From contig JAHJZL010000006.1 in the NCBI GenBank assembly GCA_018826405.1, forward strand, positions 1 through 12,922: a stretch of 12,922 bases of DNA. Direction: 5' to 3'. The notes beneath the pieces are model-generated. The model was not told where the DNA came from and made no database searches. It saw only the letters and a list, made by a program, of their open reading frames with translations. Shown here piece by piece: positions 1 to 6,006 of this stretch (position 1 is the stretch's first letter; the number at the start of each line of letters is the position of its first letter). This DNA comes from Patescibacteria group bacterium. Lineage in GTDB: Bacteria > Patescibacteriota > Minisyncoccia > Phycocordibacterales > Phycocordibacteraceae. The position numbers were made by a program, and so were the translations under genes.

Positions 1-366
1 AAAAGTAAAGCCCGTCATGCGCACTCCTTGGTGTGGCACATCAAGCACAGCTGCAACAGCGGTGCTTGCTGCCGCTCGCTCCTTAAGACGTGCCAGATAC
101 GTTGCGTCTTGAGTAAGCTTACTTACTCGTGCACTTACCTCACGCTCTTCAGCTCCCCCAAGCGTCGCAGTCAGTGATGAAAGAATTGTTTCTTTCTCTT
201 TTACCTGCTGTTTCGCATACAAGAATGAGGGCAGTAACAGCACGGCATGAATAATAGCCACACCAGAGAGGACGAGCATTCCCACAGTTGCAAGTCTGAA
301 GAAATACAGCTGTCGCAAACTGCGCACGCGCTCAGGAGGAAGCAAGTTTGTAAGTTCAGTCTGCAT
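1..366 (-). CDS. pilN: PilN-like type IV pilus assembly protein (partial, 3' end outside window)
   Basis: The minus strand stays open from an ATG at 366 to the window edge, giving 122 residues with no stop. It begins MQTELTNLLPPERV, has a hydrophobic segment at about residues 25-50 with mostly polar residues before it, then a long charged, helix-prone stretch rich in K, E, R and A. A short cytoplasmic tail carrying an N-L-L-P-like motif, one membrane helix and a periplasmic coiled coil is the classical PilN/GspL-C arrangement. In that family the N-L-L-P-like motif binds PilM. The start overlaps the last 11 bases of pilM, so the two are translationally linked, and this pairing is the best support for the name. 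The C-terminal domain lies outside the window. No Shine-Dalgarno sequence is visible. Seen: frame, helix, overlap. Inferred: PilN identity. Confidence 0.72.
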   Translation of the reverse strand, partial: MQTELTNLLPPERVRSLRQLYFFRLATVGMLVLSGVAIIHAVLLLPSFLYAKQQVKEKETILSSLTATLGGAEEREVSARVSKLTQDATYLARLKERAAASTAVAAVLDVPHQGVRMTGFTF

Positions 367-1441
367 AATCTCGTAGAGCTAGGCCGATAGCAGTTGAGTA
401 CGCAAGCGATTCAAAATAATCGAGAGGCGGCAACCAGTGCTCGCGCGGGGCGAGGTTAGTAAATACGTCCCCCAACTCAACAGGTATTTTAAGGGTCGTC
501 TCAAGATACTCAGGCAAGCCGCGCACTGTCGCATTTCCTCCAACTAAAATTGCCCGTGTTACCTGTTCGTTATTTGATGTTGAAGCTGCATGTGTCTGCC
601 AGTACTCAAGGCGGTGCACAATCTCTTCCCGTATTGCAGAAACTGTTGAGAGCATTGCTGAAAGGTATTCATCGTTCGCGTCTCCACTCACAAGCCCACG
701 CTCAGCCTTAACTCGCTTTGCCTCGTCCTCTGTTACGCCAAAGTGTTTTTGCACGGCAAGCGTGAGCGCATGTCCTCCAATATCAAGTGTTGTTGCAAAG
801 CGTGGTACGCCCCGGCTCACTACAACAAGTTTGGTTGTAGTACGTCCTATATCAATAATAAGGACAGTCTCCTGATCTCCGTTTGGCATCATGGCACGTG
901 GTACGGCAAACGTTTCGCTCTCAATTGAGCGGACCTCAATCCCGGCCCCATCAAGTGCGTTTAAGGACTCTTCAATAACCCTGCGTGCATACCCAACACC
1001 TACGACATGCGTCTTCTCTCCTATTGGGCCTGTGGCAGCAACATCAAAAGCAACCTCTGCAGGCGGAAGTGGCACGTATTCGTCTAAACGAGACTCTATG
1101 GCAGTTCTCCAAGAAGCCTTAGTGCGTCCCGCGACAGTTGCCTCAAAGAGATAGCTACGGGATTCAGAGAGTGCAATATGTGCAAACTTAATGCCATGCT
1201 TTTTTGTAAGTGCGCGCACAGCCGCCACTACAGCCTTAGTGTCGCGAATCTCCCCGTCAACAACTGCTCCGGGTTGTAGTCGCTCTTCTCCGTACGCCGA
1301 CAACTCAAGCCCGTGCACGTGCTCCTCTAAAAGAGCGACCTTCACACCGCTGGCAGAGATATCAATACCCGCAGTTGGAAATGCAAGATACTTTGGAGGT
1401 GCGAATTCTATTCGTGCTAATCGTGAAAGAGCATGCGACAT
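356..1441 (-). CDS. pilM: Type IV pilus assembly protein PilM (actin-like ATPase)
   Basis: PilM is a cytoplasmic actin-fold protein that binds the N-terminal tail of PilN and links the pilus inner-membrane platform to the motor ATPase. The 361-residue product has the expected order of motifs: a phosphate-1 type segment GIDISASGVKVALLEE at residues 25-40, the family stretch EYVPLPPAEVAFD at 121-133, a second phosphate loop IDIGRTTTKL at 196-205 and the adenosine-motif region LVGGNATVRGLPEYL at 299-313. Length is typical. It lies 32 bases downstream of the tRNA-binding protein gene and overlaps the pilN-like gene by 11 bases. A possible -10 box (TATACT) sits 13 bases before the ATG, so it may have its own promoter as well as readthrough from ruvX. 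The matching PilB-type ATPase is at the other end of the window, not in this cluster. Confidence 0.9.
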   Translation of the reverse strand: MSHALSRLARIEFAPPKYLAFPTAGIDISASGVKVALLEEHVHGLELSAYGEERLQPGAVVDGEIRDTKAVVAAVRALTKKHGIKFAHIALSESRSYLFEATVAGRTKASWRTAIESRLDEYVPLPPAEVAFDVAATGPIGEKTHVVGVGYARRVIEESLNALDGAGIEVRSIESETFAVPRAMMPNGDQETVLIIDIGRTTTKLVVVSRGVPRFATTLDIGGHALTLAVQKHFGVTEDEAKRVKAERGLVSGDANDEYLSAMLSTVSAIREEIVHRLEYWQTHAASTSNNEQVTRAILVGGNATVRGLPEYLETTLKIPVELGDVFTNLAPREHWLPPLDYFESLAYSTAIGLALRDYAD

Positions 1442-1454
1442 AGTGATACTGCAC

Positions 1455-1460
1455 AGTATA
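1455..1460 (-). promoter_or_regulatory. Possible -10 box for pilM
   Basis: The minus strand reads TATACT 13 bases upstream of the pilM ATG, just downstream of the preceding gene's stop codon. I see no matching -35 and no TGn extension, so this is a weak promoter call based on similarity to the consensus and position. Confidence 0.3.
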
Positions 1461-1473
1461 CCGTGCGTAAGCC

Positions 1474-1815
1474 TTAGTGTGCGGCTGTTCCTGGTGGTAC
1501 GTGTCTATCTGGAGTTAAGAAAGCAAAAGTTTCATCACCCCCTACTGCAAACAACATACCGTTTGATTCAAGTCCCTTAATAGTTCTTGGCTCAAGGTTC
1601 GTAACAAATGCGAGCTGCTTGTTCAAAAGATCTTCTGGCTCATTCACATACGCATTAATTCCAGAAACAATTTGTCTCGGTCCACCCTCCTCTCCAAAAT
1701 CTACAATAAGCCTGAGTAGCTTGTCTGTCTCAGGTACGCGCTCTGCACTTTGCACAGTGCCGACCCGTACCTCAATCTTTGCAAACTCATCTATTGTTAT
1801 TCGTTCTTTGCTCAT
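1474..1815 (-). CDS. Stand-alone tRNA-binding domain protein (EMAP-II / MetG C-terminal / CsaA-like)
   Basis: The 113-residue protein is a single OB-fold tRNA-binding domain. Family signatures are visible in order: IEVRVGTVQSAERVPETDKL at residues 14-33, the IVSGINAYVNPE-like segment around 49-61 and NLEPRTIKGLESNGMLFA at 73-90. These match the C-terminal domain of bacterial MetG and the related CsaA and Arc1p/EMAP II proteins. In MetG this domain supports dimerisation and tRNA binding; in CsaA a chaperone role has been proposed. Here the domain is free, so it may assist a methionyl-tRNA synthetase encoded elsewhere, which cannot be seen. Its ATG overlaps the ruvX stop in an ATGA tetranucleotide, so translation is coupled. 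No Shine-Dalgarno sequence is visible. The fold family is firm; the partner and role are not. Confidence 0.85.
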   Translation of the reverse strand: MSKERITIDEFAKIEVRVGTVQSAERVPETDKLLRLIVDFGEEGGPRQIVSGINAYVNEPEDLLNKQLAFVTNLEPRTIKGLESNGMLFAVGGDETFAFLTPDRHVPPGTAAH

Positions 1816-2204
1816 GCGCGTGAAAGGTAACTCGTTAATATAAGTGCTGCTGCAGATGAGTCTACAACCGGATCACCCTTTATGCGCACACCTTCAAAAT
1901 CTCGGCGCGCTTCTTGGGTTGTGAGCATCTCTGGTTCAAAGTACACCGGAATATCCATGCGCTGCTCAAGCAATCGCACAAATGCCTTTGCATCTTTTGC
2001 AACTGGGTTCTCCTCTCCCTGAAAATTCCTGGATTCTCCCATAACCACTGCCTCAACTCCCTTGCGCTCAATCAAGGCAAGTATCTCATCGATAAGGAAT
2101 CCATTGTTAGGCAGGATCCCGTGCGGGAACCCCATCTGTCCCGCGTCGTCAGAAAGCGCGAGTCCGACCTTTTTGGTGCCAAAATCTATGCCCAGGTACT
2201 TCAT
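1812..2204 (-). CDS. ruvX: RuvX / YqgF family Holliday-junction resolvase-like nuclease
   Basis: RuvX (YqgF) has an RNase H fold and is linked to Holliday-junction resolution and, in E. coli, to 16S rRNA 5' maturation. The product of 130 residues from this start carries the first catalytic strand YLGIDFGTKKVGLALSD (acidic residue D7), a middle GESRNF motif where the family usually has G-x-P, the segment YFEPEMLTTQEARRDF with the second acidic position, and the C-terminal VVDSSAAALILTSYL with the third aspartate. An ATG nine bases upstream (2213) gives MQS-MKYL; I prefer 2204 because MKYLGIDFG is the normal family N-terminus and a -10-like TAGGAT lies 7 bases before it. ruvX leads the minus-strand cluster and is divergent from the DUF5652-like gene. 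ruvA, a Holliday-junction partner, lies 2 kb away on the other strand. Confidence 0.9.
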   Translation of the reverse strand: MKYLGIDFGTKKVGLALSDDAGQMGFPHGILPNNGFLIDEILALIERKGVEAVVMGESRNFQGEENPVAKDAKAFVRLLEQRMDIPVYFEPEMLTTQEARRDFEGVRIKGDPVVDSSAAALILTSYLSRA

Positions 2205-2211
2205 ACTCTGC

Positions 2212-2217
2212 ATCCTA
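2212..2217 (-). promoter_or_regulatory. Candidate -10 box for ruvX (leaderless)
   Basis: The minus strand reads TGTAGGAT, with the hexamer TAGGAT 7 bases before the ATG at 2204. The predicted transcript would start at or next to the start codon. The match to TATAAT is moderate and no -35 is visible. It is supported mainly by the same spacing at ruvA, tsaE, pilB and the lamin-tail gene. Confidence 0.38.
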
Positions 2218-2235
2218 CACGTACGAAGCAGTGCA

Positions 2236-2244
2236 TGCTACACT
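2236..2244 (+). promoter_or_regulatory. Extended -10 promoter for the DUF5652-like gene
   Basis: TGCTACACT fits an extended -10 (TGn plus TACACT at 2239-2244), 10 bases before the ATG at 2255. It implies a leader of only about four bases. No -35 match is seen. It lies back to back with the ruvX promoter in a 50-base divergent gap. Confidence 0.5.
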
Positions 2245-2254
2245 CCACGTGCAC

Positions 2255-2533
2255 ATGAATCCACAGATGTATCAGTCCTCAGGAGATGCGTTTAGCTTCC
2301 TTTCAGGAGCTGGGCTTGCGATCCTGTTCCCTCTTTTTATTGCTATTGCCGTTTGGACAATTGCAATAAAGGGTCTTGCGCTCTGGCATGCGGCGCGCAA
2401 TGGGCAGAAGCTTTGGTTTGTTGTCCTGCTTGTATTAAATACACTGGGCATTCTAGAGCTCGTGTACTTGCTTGGATTCAGAAAGGACAAACAAGTTCTC
2501 ATTCCCGATGTGCAGGGAGTTGAGAATAAATAA
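2255..2533 (+). CDS. Small two-helix membrane protein, DUF5652-like
   Basis: This 92-residue protein has two predicted membrane helices (about residues 20-42 and 53-74) joined by a short basic loop, with a polar C-terminal tail. The stretch LALWHAARNGQKLWFVVLLV followed by LNTLGILELVYL (residues 41-72) matches my recollection of the DUF5652 family, common in CPR bacteria and of unknown function. The conserved W, N, T, G and E positions suggest packing rather than catalysis. The frame extends upstream to 2231, but those codons overlap the extended -10 at 2236-2244, so the start at 2255 is preferred; a further ATG at 2267 is possible. The stop is only five bases before tRNA-Ser, so the tRNA is probably cotranscribed. 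Function unknown. Confidence 0.78.
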   Translation: MNPQMYQSSGDAFSFLSGAGLAILFPLFIAIAVWTIAIKGLALWHAARNGQKLWFVVLLVLNTLGILELVYLLGFRKDKQVLIPDVQGVENK

Positions 2534-2538
2534 CTCCC

Positions 2539-2623
2539 GGAGGAGTGCGTGAGTGGTCGAAACGAGCGGTCTTGAAAACCGCCAGGCCGAAAGGTCTCGT
2601 GGGTTCGAATCCCACCTCCTCCG
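2539..2623 (+). tRNA. tRNA-Ser (anticodon UGA)
   Basis: The full cloverleaf is visible in 85 bases. The acceptor stem GGAGGAG (2539-2545) pairs perfectly with CTCCTCC (2616-2622), with discriminator G at 2623. The anticodon stem GCGGT/ACCGC encloses loop CTTGAAA, giving anticodon TGA at 2573-2575, which reads UCA. A long variable arm follows, as required for serine tRNA, then a T arm GTGGG/CCCAC with loop TTCGAAT. The 3' CCA is not encoded. No strong promoter of its own is evident; it probably rides on the upstream transcript. Confidence 0.97.
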
Positions 2624-2674
2624 CTACCGTAGTCACCATAAAAGATTTGTACTCCAAGAGTTTCGTACTCTCGG

Positions 2675-2683
2675 TGCTATTAT
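2675..2683 (+). promoter_or_regulatory. Extended -10 promoter for the two-helix membrane protein gene
   Basis: TGCTATTAT is a strong extended -10 (TGn plus TATTAT at 2678-2683). An ATG at 2682 overlaps this box, so it cannot be the start of a transcript made here; the next in-frame ATG at 2694 is 10 bases downstream. This sets the preferred gene start and predicts a leader of about four bases. No -35 is visible. Confidence 0.55.
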
Positions 2684-2693
2684 GCGTGTATAT

Positions 2694-3167
2694 ATGGCGC
2701 GCACTGTTTTCTTTGAATGGGAAGCTACTGAGTATGTCTTTGAACAAAAAGGCAGCGACTGGTATTGGGCAGTTGGAATCATTGCCGTTGCCGGAGTGAT
2801 CGCAAGTATTCTTTTTGGGAATCTTATACTTGCTCTCCTTATTGCGGCTGCAACAGGAACGCTCGCCCTTTCAACTGCAAAAGATCCTCGCACGCATGTC
2901 TTTCGCATAACTGATGCCGGCATAATGATTGACGAGAACGTATACGAGTATGAACACATCATCTCTTTTTCAGTTCTTGAGTACATAGACCCAACACTCC
3001 CCCCTGCCCTTTCGCTCAAGACGCACCGCATACTTGCTCCGCACCTACTCATTCCAATTGCAGGCCCCGACCCTGTTGAAGTGTATGAATTCCTTGCAGA
3101 ACACATTGAAGAAGGAAAGCATGACGAATCTGCTGTAGACCGCCTCATAGAGCTCTTTAGGCTCTAA
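2694..3167 (+). CDS. Two-helix membrane protein with C-terminal cytoplasmic domain, unknown function
   Basis: The 157-residue protein starts MARTVFFEWEATEYVFEQKG, followed by two adjacent membrane helices (about residues 24-41 and 43-60) forming a hairpin, then a soluble domain rich in beta-strand and acidic residues: HVFRITDAGIMIDENVYEYE (68-87) and a segment ending LLIPIAGPDPVEVYEFLAEH. A helical hairpin followed by strands of the type I-x-x-x-G-I-x-I-D resembles bacterial PH-like (bPH/YdbS-type) membrane proteins, but I cannot assign a family. I have the impression that similar proteins occur widely in CPR genomes. The start was chosen from the -10 box at 2678-2683. The open frame extends back into tRNA-Ser, and those codons are rejected. 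It is flanked by tRNA genes with no obvious functional partner. Confidence 0.72.
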   Translation: MARTVFFEWEATEYVFEQKGSDWYWAVGIIAVAGVIASILFGNLILALLIAAATGTLALSTAKDPRTHVFRITDAGIMIDENVYEYEHIISFSVLEYIDPTLPPALSLKTHRILAPHLLIPIAGPDPVEVYEFLAEHIEEGKHDESAVDRLIELFRL

Positions 3168-3172
3168 TACGG

Positions 3173-3201
3173 TTGCAACGAATGCAGCAAGGCGGTAGAG
3201 T
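3173..3201 (+). promoter_or_regulatory. Promoter of tRNA-Arg
   Basis: A -35-like TTGCAA (3173-3178) and a -10-like TAGAGT (3196-3201) are separated by 17 bases. The -10 ends 8 bases before the tRNA 5' end, so transcription should begin about two bases before the mature tRNA. The tRNA-Lys promoter has the same spacing. Confidence 0.5.
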
Positions 3202-3209
3202 CAAAAAAC

Positions 3210-3281
3210 GCTCTTGTCGTTCAATGGATAGGACGCAACTTTGCGGAAGTTGTAATGTAGGTTCGATTCCTACCAAGAGCA
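3210..3281 (+). tRNA. tRNA-Arg (anticodon GCG)
   Basis: A complete 72-base cloverleaf is visible. Acceptor GCTCTTG (3210-3216) pairs perfectly with CAAGAGC (3274-3280), with discriminator A3281. The D stem is GTTC/GGAC (one T-G wobble). The anticodon stem CAACT/AGTTG encloses loop TTGCGGA, giving anticodon GCG at 3243-3245. The T stem is GTAGG/CCTAC with loop TTCGATT. CCA is not encoded. The anticodon GCG reads CGC and CGU directly; most bacteria use ACG edited to ICG by TadA, so this choice is unusual. A strong terminator follows immediately. Confidence 0.96.
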
Positions 3282-3288
3282 CTCGGAT

Positions 3289-3323
3289 ATACAAAAGACC
3301 CCTATTTCAGGGGTCTTTTGTAT
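3289..3323 (+). terminator. Bidirectional rho-independent terminator
   Basis: Perfect 14-base arms ATACAAAAGACCCC (3289-3302) and GGGGTCTTTTGTAT (3310-3323) enclose a seven-base loop. The GC core with flanking A and T runs gives U-tracts on both strands. It ends the tRNA-Arg transcript from the left and the convergent membrane-protein transcript, whose stop is at 3336, from the right. Confidence 0.9.
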
Positions 3324-3335
3324 ATATCTCCTTCT

Positions 3336-3770
3336 TTACGTAATAGGCAGCTGTGGCCCTTCTCCCGCAAACTTAGTTTCAAGACCGCTCATAAGGAGCC
3401 CGATGCAGATTCCATCAAGCAGTGCCCAGAATGGGGACGTAAGTCCCATCCATGAGACTAGCGATGATTGCATAACGACTACGAGAGAACCGTAACTCAA
3501 AAGGACGTACATCAAGGTGAACACAAATCCCACCATGAGTCCCCTAATCCACCACGGCATGCGGAAGTTAAAGAGCGGGTGTCTGTTAAAGAGACCCATA
3601 AACCCAATGACTATCCCCATGAGCATAAACATGAGAAGCGTTCCGAATCCGAACATGCTTACGAGCGGAAAGCCAAACATTGGAAGGCTGAGCATAACGG
3701 CAACGCCAACTATGAACCCAACACCAATTCCAATGAAAACTCTTCCTGCTACAGAGTGCATATGAAACAT
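3336..3770 (-). CDS. Methionine-rich polytopic membrane protein, unknown function
   Basis: This 144-residue protein is almost entirely hydrophobic, with about four predicted membrane segments (roughly residues 10-30, 36-59, 74-97 and 108-127), a basic connector NRHPLFNFRMPWWIRG at 62-77 and a short polar C-terminus ETKFAGEGPQLP. About fifteen methionines are present, many in the second helix (LLMFMLMG). I do not recognise the family. The first ATG (3770) is used; a second at 3761 (MHSVAGRVF) is equally plausible because a possible -10 TACTAA lies at 3773-3778 on the minus strand, 11 bases from it. The gene stands alone between two terminators, so it is a single-gene transcript convergent with tRNA-Arg. 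It could be a small structural or transport membrane protein; nothing catalytic is visible. Confidence 0.72.
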   Translation of the reverse strand: MFHMHSVAGRVFIGIGVGFIVGVAVMLSLPMFGFPLVSMFGFGTLLMFMLMGIVIGFMGLFNRHPLFNFRMPWWIRGLMVGFVFTLMYVLLSYGSLVVVMQSSLVSWMGLTSPFWALLDGICIGLLMSGLETKFAGEGPQLPIT

Positions 3771-3811
3771 ACTTAGTAGTTTGTTACGAGTAACTTCAAT
3801 AACTATAGCAA

Positions 3812-3848
3812 AAGAAAAGACCGGACTTTCTGGGTCCGGTCTTTTCTT
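3812..3848 (-). terminator. Rho-independent terminator of rpsT
   Basis: Perfect 15-base arms (3812-3826 and 3834-3848) with GC core ACCGGAC/GTCCGGT enclose a seven-base loop and are flanked by A-rich and T-rich runs. It lies eight bases beyond the rpsT stop codon and upstream of the membrane-protein gene, so its clear role is to end the rpsT transcript. Confidence 0.9.
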
Positions 3849-3856
3849 GCAGATCG

Positions 3857-4120
3857 TTATGCCTTTGCGCGGCCGATCGCCTTTGCGAGGCGAGACTTCT
3901 TGCGTGAAGCAGTGTTCTTCTTGATAACGCCAGTCTTTGCCGCCTTATCAATTGCCTTGTACGCAGCTGAGAGAGTCTTTTCAGCCTCTTTTACATCAGT
4001 GCTAATGGCCTTTTTGACTACCTTAACGGTGTCAGTGATAGCACGCTTACGACGCACGTTATATACGTGCTTTTTGAGGGATGCGCGGTGCGCTTTCTTT
4101 GCAGACTTAGTGATTGCCAT
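3857..4120 (-). CDS. rpsT: 30S ribosomal protein S20
   Basis: S20 binds 16S rRNA early in assembly of the small ribosomal subunit. The 87-residue product is very basic and helical and has the family hallmarks: MAITKSAKKAHRASLKKHVY at the start, VRRKRAITDTVKVVKKAI in the middle, AAYKAIDKAAKTGVIKKNTA at about 52-71 and SRKKSRLAKAI near the end. The start at 4120 is chosen over an upstream ATG at 4141 because MAxxKSAKKR/H is the canonical N-terminus and a -10 box sits between them. It is a single-gene transcript: own promoter upstream, own terminator directly downstream. It is divergent from ruvA across a 59-base gap. Confidence 0.97.
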   Translation of the reverse strand: MAITKSAKKAHRASLKKHVYNVRRKRAITDTVKVVKKAISTDVKEAEKTLSAAYKAIDKAAKTGVIKKNTASRKKSRLAKAIGRAKA

Positions 4121-4129
4121 GTGGGCGCA

Positions 4130-4158
4130 ATAGTACGGCATTCCGTAGATATGTGCAA
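4130..4158 (-). promoter_or_regulatory. Promoter of rpsT
   Basis: The minus strand has TACTAT as -10 (4135 down to 4130) and TTGCAC as a partial -35 (4158 down to 4153) with a 17-base spacer. The -10 ends nine bases before the ATG, predicting a leader of about three bases. It overlaps the DNA used by the divergent ruvA promoter. Confidence 0.5.
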
Positions 4159-4163
4159 GATAA

Positions 4164-4172
4164 TGCTACGAT
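4164..4172 (+). promoter_or_regulatory. Extended -10 promoter for ruvA (leaderless)
   Basis: TGCTACGAT is an extended -10 (hexamer TACGAT at 4167-4172) exactly seven bases before the ruvA ATG at 4180, so transcription should begin at or beside the start codon. No Shine-Dalgarno sequence can exist on such an mRNA. No -35 match is seen. Confidence 0.55.
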
Positions 4173-4179
4173 ACATACC

Positions 4180-4728
4180 ATGATTAGAGAGATCCAGGGC
4201 ACTGTTTTAAGTATTGAGGGAGATAGCCTCGTGGTGCTTGTAGTTGGCTGGGGAGTGCTCGTACACCTCGCCTCCAGCGAGCCTTTTACAGTCGGGGCAC
4301 AAGTTTCCCTTAAAACATACCTCTCAATTAAGCAGGATGGCGTTGATCTATACGGCTTTGTTGACGAAGCTGAGCGGAAATTCTTTGAGCTTCTCCTCAC
4401 TGTTTCCGGAGTTGGCCCAAAGACGGCGCTTTCTGTGCTTCGTCGTGCGCCGCGCGAATCTTTGGAACAGGCCATCGCCGCCCGCGACATCACCTACCTC
4501 ACCCGCGTCGTTGGGCTCGGGAAGAAAGCTGCAGAAAAACTAGCTGTTGAGCTTTCAGAGAAGATACCGGGAGACGGCCACACACATGGAGACACTGACG
4601 GCGAAGTCTTCGATACACTAGTCGCGCTTGGTTACACGGAACGCGAAGCACGTAAGGCACTCGCCACGATTCCAAAAGATATTGTAGAAAAAGATGCGCG
4701 CCTCAAGGCTGCCCTGTCTCACTCGTAA
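4180..4728 (+). CDS. ruvA: Holliday-junction branch-migration protein RuvA
   Basis: RuvA binds four-way junctions as a tetramer and loads the RuvB motor for branch migration. The 182-residue product has the three expected parts: an N-terminal OB domain beginning MIREIQGTVLSIEGD with VDLYGFVDEAERKFFELLL at 55-73, a central domain with two helix-hairpin-helix motifs (VSGVGPKTALSVL at 75-87 and VVGLGKKAAEKLAVEL at 110-125), and a flexible linker then a C-terminal UBA-like domain DTLVALGYTEREARKAL at 145-161 that contacts RuvB. The frame continues upstream to 4114, but those codons lie in the promoter region and run against rpsT. The gene is followed after one base by the Mur ligase gene, so they form an operon. 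No ruvB or ruvC is in the window. Confidence 0.97.
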   Translation: MIREIQGTVLSIEGDSLVVLVVGWGVLVHLASSEPFTVGAQVSLKTYLSIKQDGVDLYGFVDEAERKFFELLLTVSGVGPKTALSVLRRAPRESLEQAIAARDITYLTRVVGLGKKAAEKLAVELSEKIPGDGHTHGDTDGEVFDTLVALGYTEREARKALATIPKDIVEKDARLKAALSHS

Positions 4729-4729
4729 C

Positions 4730-5986
4730 ATGCACTTCGTTAAAAGATTATTAGAGTCTCTTCTTCCGCGCTCTGCATACAGAGTACTCCTCGCTCCGTA
4801 TCACCTTGCATGGACCATCGTTCTCGCTCTAGTGAACGGCTTCCCTGCACGCAAACTCACCGTTATTGCTGTAACGGGAACGAAAGGTAAATCTTCAGTA
4901 ACTGAAATGATTGCTGCCTGTCTTACTGAAGCTGGGCACACCGTTGCTGTTTCAAGCACCATTCACTTCCGCATCGGAGACGGCACGCGACCCAATCTTT
5001 TTAAGATGACACTTCCAGGACGCGGGTTTATTCAAAACTTCTTAGGTGAAGCCGTACGCAAGGGAGCAACGCATGCAGTTATTGAAGTAACGAGCGAGGC
5101 AGCACTTCAGTACAGACATCTACTGCTTTCTCTCGATTCACTTGTCTTCACCAACCTTGAGCGGGAACATATAGAATCCCATGGCGGTATGGAGCAGTAC
5201 TTCCAAGCAAAGTACAGAATTGGTAAGGCGCTAGTTCGCTCACCTAAGCGGCCGCGCACCATCGTAGCGAACGAAGACAGCGAGTACGGAAAGCGGTTCC
5301 TTGCGCTTCCTGTTGAAAATCAGATTCCCTTCTCACTGGAAGATGCGCAGAGCACCGAGCTCACTGATCACTCCGCATCGTTTGTGTATGAAGGCACCAC
5401 TATCTCTCTTCCGCACCCTGGCACCTTCAGCGTCTTAAATGCGCTCGCAACAATTAAGACCGTTGCTGCACTTGGTATTTCTCTCGAAGTATCTGCGCGT
5501 GCGCTTGCAAAACTTTCTCTTATTCCAGGACGTGCAGAGCGCATTGACGCAGGCCAAGATTTTTATGCAGTTGTTGATTATGCGCACACTCCAGATTCTT
5601 TGCGGGCACTCTATGAAGCGTATGCGGGGAGGAGAAAGGTCTGTGTTCTTGGAAACACAGGAGGCGGACGAGACACCTGGAAGAGGCCCTTGATGGGTAA
5701 AATTGCAGAAGAATACTGTGATGAAGTTATCCTCACAAACGAAGACCCGTACGAAGAAGACCCTGCGGCAATTGTTGCTGAGATGGCAGCTGGTATGCAA
5801 AAGAAGCCTCACATTGTTATGGACCGCAGAGAGGCAATTGCATTTGCGCTCTCGCTTGCACACAAAGGAGACGCAGTGCTCGTAACCGGAAAAGGGACTG
5901 ACCCTTATCTTATGGAAGCGAACGACACAAAAACTCCCTGGAGTGACGCGCGCGTAGTCCGAGAAGAACTAGAGAAGCTTTCGTAG
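4730..5986 (+). CDS. MurE-like Mur ligase lacking the canonical N-terminal UDP-binding domain
   Basis: Mur ligases join amino acids to UDP-MurNAc precursors of peptidoglycan using ATP. The 418-residue protein carries the ATP loop VTGTKGKSSVTEMI at 48-61, TNLEREHIESHG at 141-152, a candidate carbamylated lysine in YFQAKY (K161), GRAERI at 267-272, VVDYAHTPDSLRALYEA at 281-297, GGGRDTWKRPLMG at 311-323 and TGKGTDPY at 386-393. These are MurE-type signatures. Two things are odd. Only about 45 residues, partly hydrophobic, precede the ATP loop, where MurE normally has a UDP-binding domain of about 100. The MurE amino-acid specificity motif DNPR appears as EDPY (338-341), so the arginine that reads meso-diaminopimelate is absent. 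The start is one base after the ruvA stop; upstream ATG 4694 lies inside ruvA. Substrate not assigned. Confidence 0.83.
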   Translation: MHFVKRLLESLLPRSAYRVLLAPYHLAWTIVLALVNGFPARKLTVIAVTGTKGKSSVTEMIAACLTEAGHTVAVSSTIHFRIGDGTRPNLFKMTLPGRGFIQNFLGEAVRKGATHAVIEVTSEAALQYRHLLLSLDSLVFTNLEREHIESHGGMEQYFQAKYRIGKALVRSPKRPRTIVANEDSEYGKRFLALPVENQIPFSLEDAQSTELTDHSASFVYEGTTISLPHPGTFSVLNALATIKTVAALGISLEVSARALAKLSLIPGRAERIDAGQDFYAVVDYAHTPDSLRALYEAYAGRRKVCVLGNTGGGRDTWKRPLMGKIAEEYCDEVILTNEDPYEEDPAAIVAEMAAGMQKKPHIVMDRREAIAFALSLAHKGDAVLVTGKGTDPYLMEANDTKTPWSDARVVREELEKLS

Positions 5987-5990
5987 ATGC

Positions 5991-5999
5991 TGGTACTAT
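5991..5999 (+). promoter_or_regulatory. Extended -10 promoter for the lamin-tail gene (leaderless)
   Basis: TGGTACTAT is an extended -10 (TACTAT at 5994-5999) seven bases before the ATG at 6007. It sits in the 20-base gap after the Mur ligase and gives this gene its own nearly leaderless transcript. No -35 is visible. Confidence 0.55.
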
Positions 6000-6006
6000 A
6001 GAAGTA

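Noticed and set aside
2553..2693. Upstream extension of the two-helix membrane protein frame into tRNA-Ser
   Set aside because: The codons run through the tRNA gene and the extended -10 at 2675-2683; the protein begins naturally at MARTVFFEWE.
3468..3776. Plus-strand ORF opposite the methionine-rich membrane protein
   Set aside because: The translation is a low-complexity H/K/E/N-rich mirror of hydrophobic codons, and there is no promoter. The minus strand gives a coherent membrane protein.
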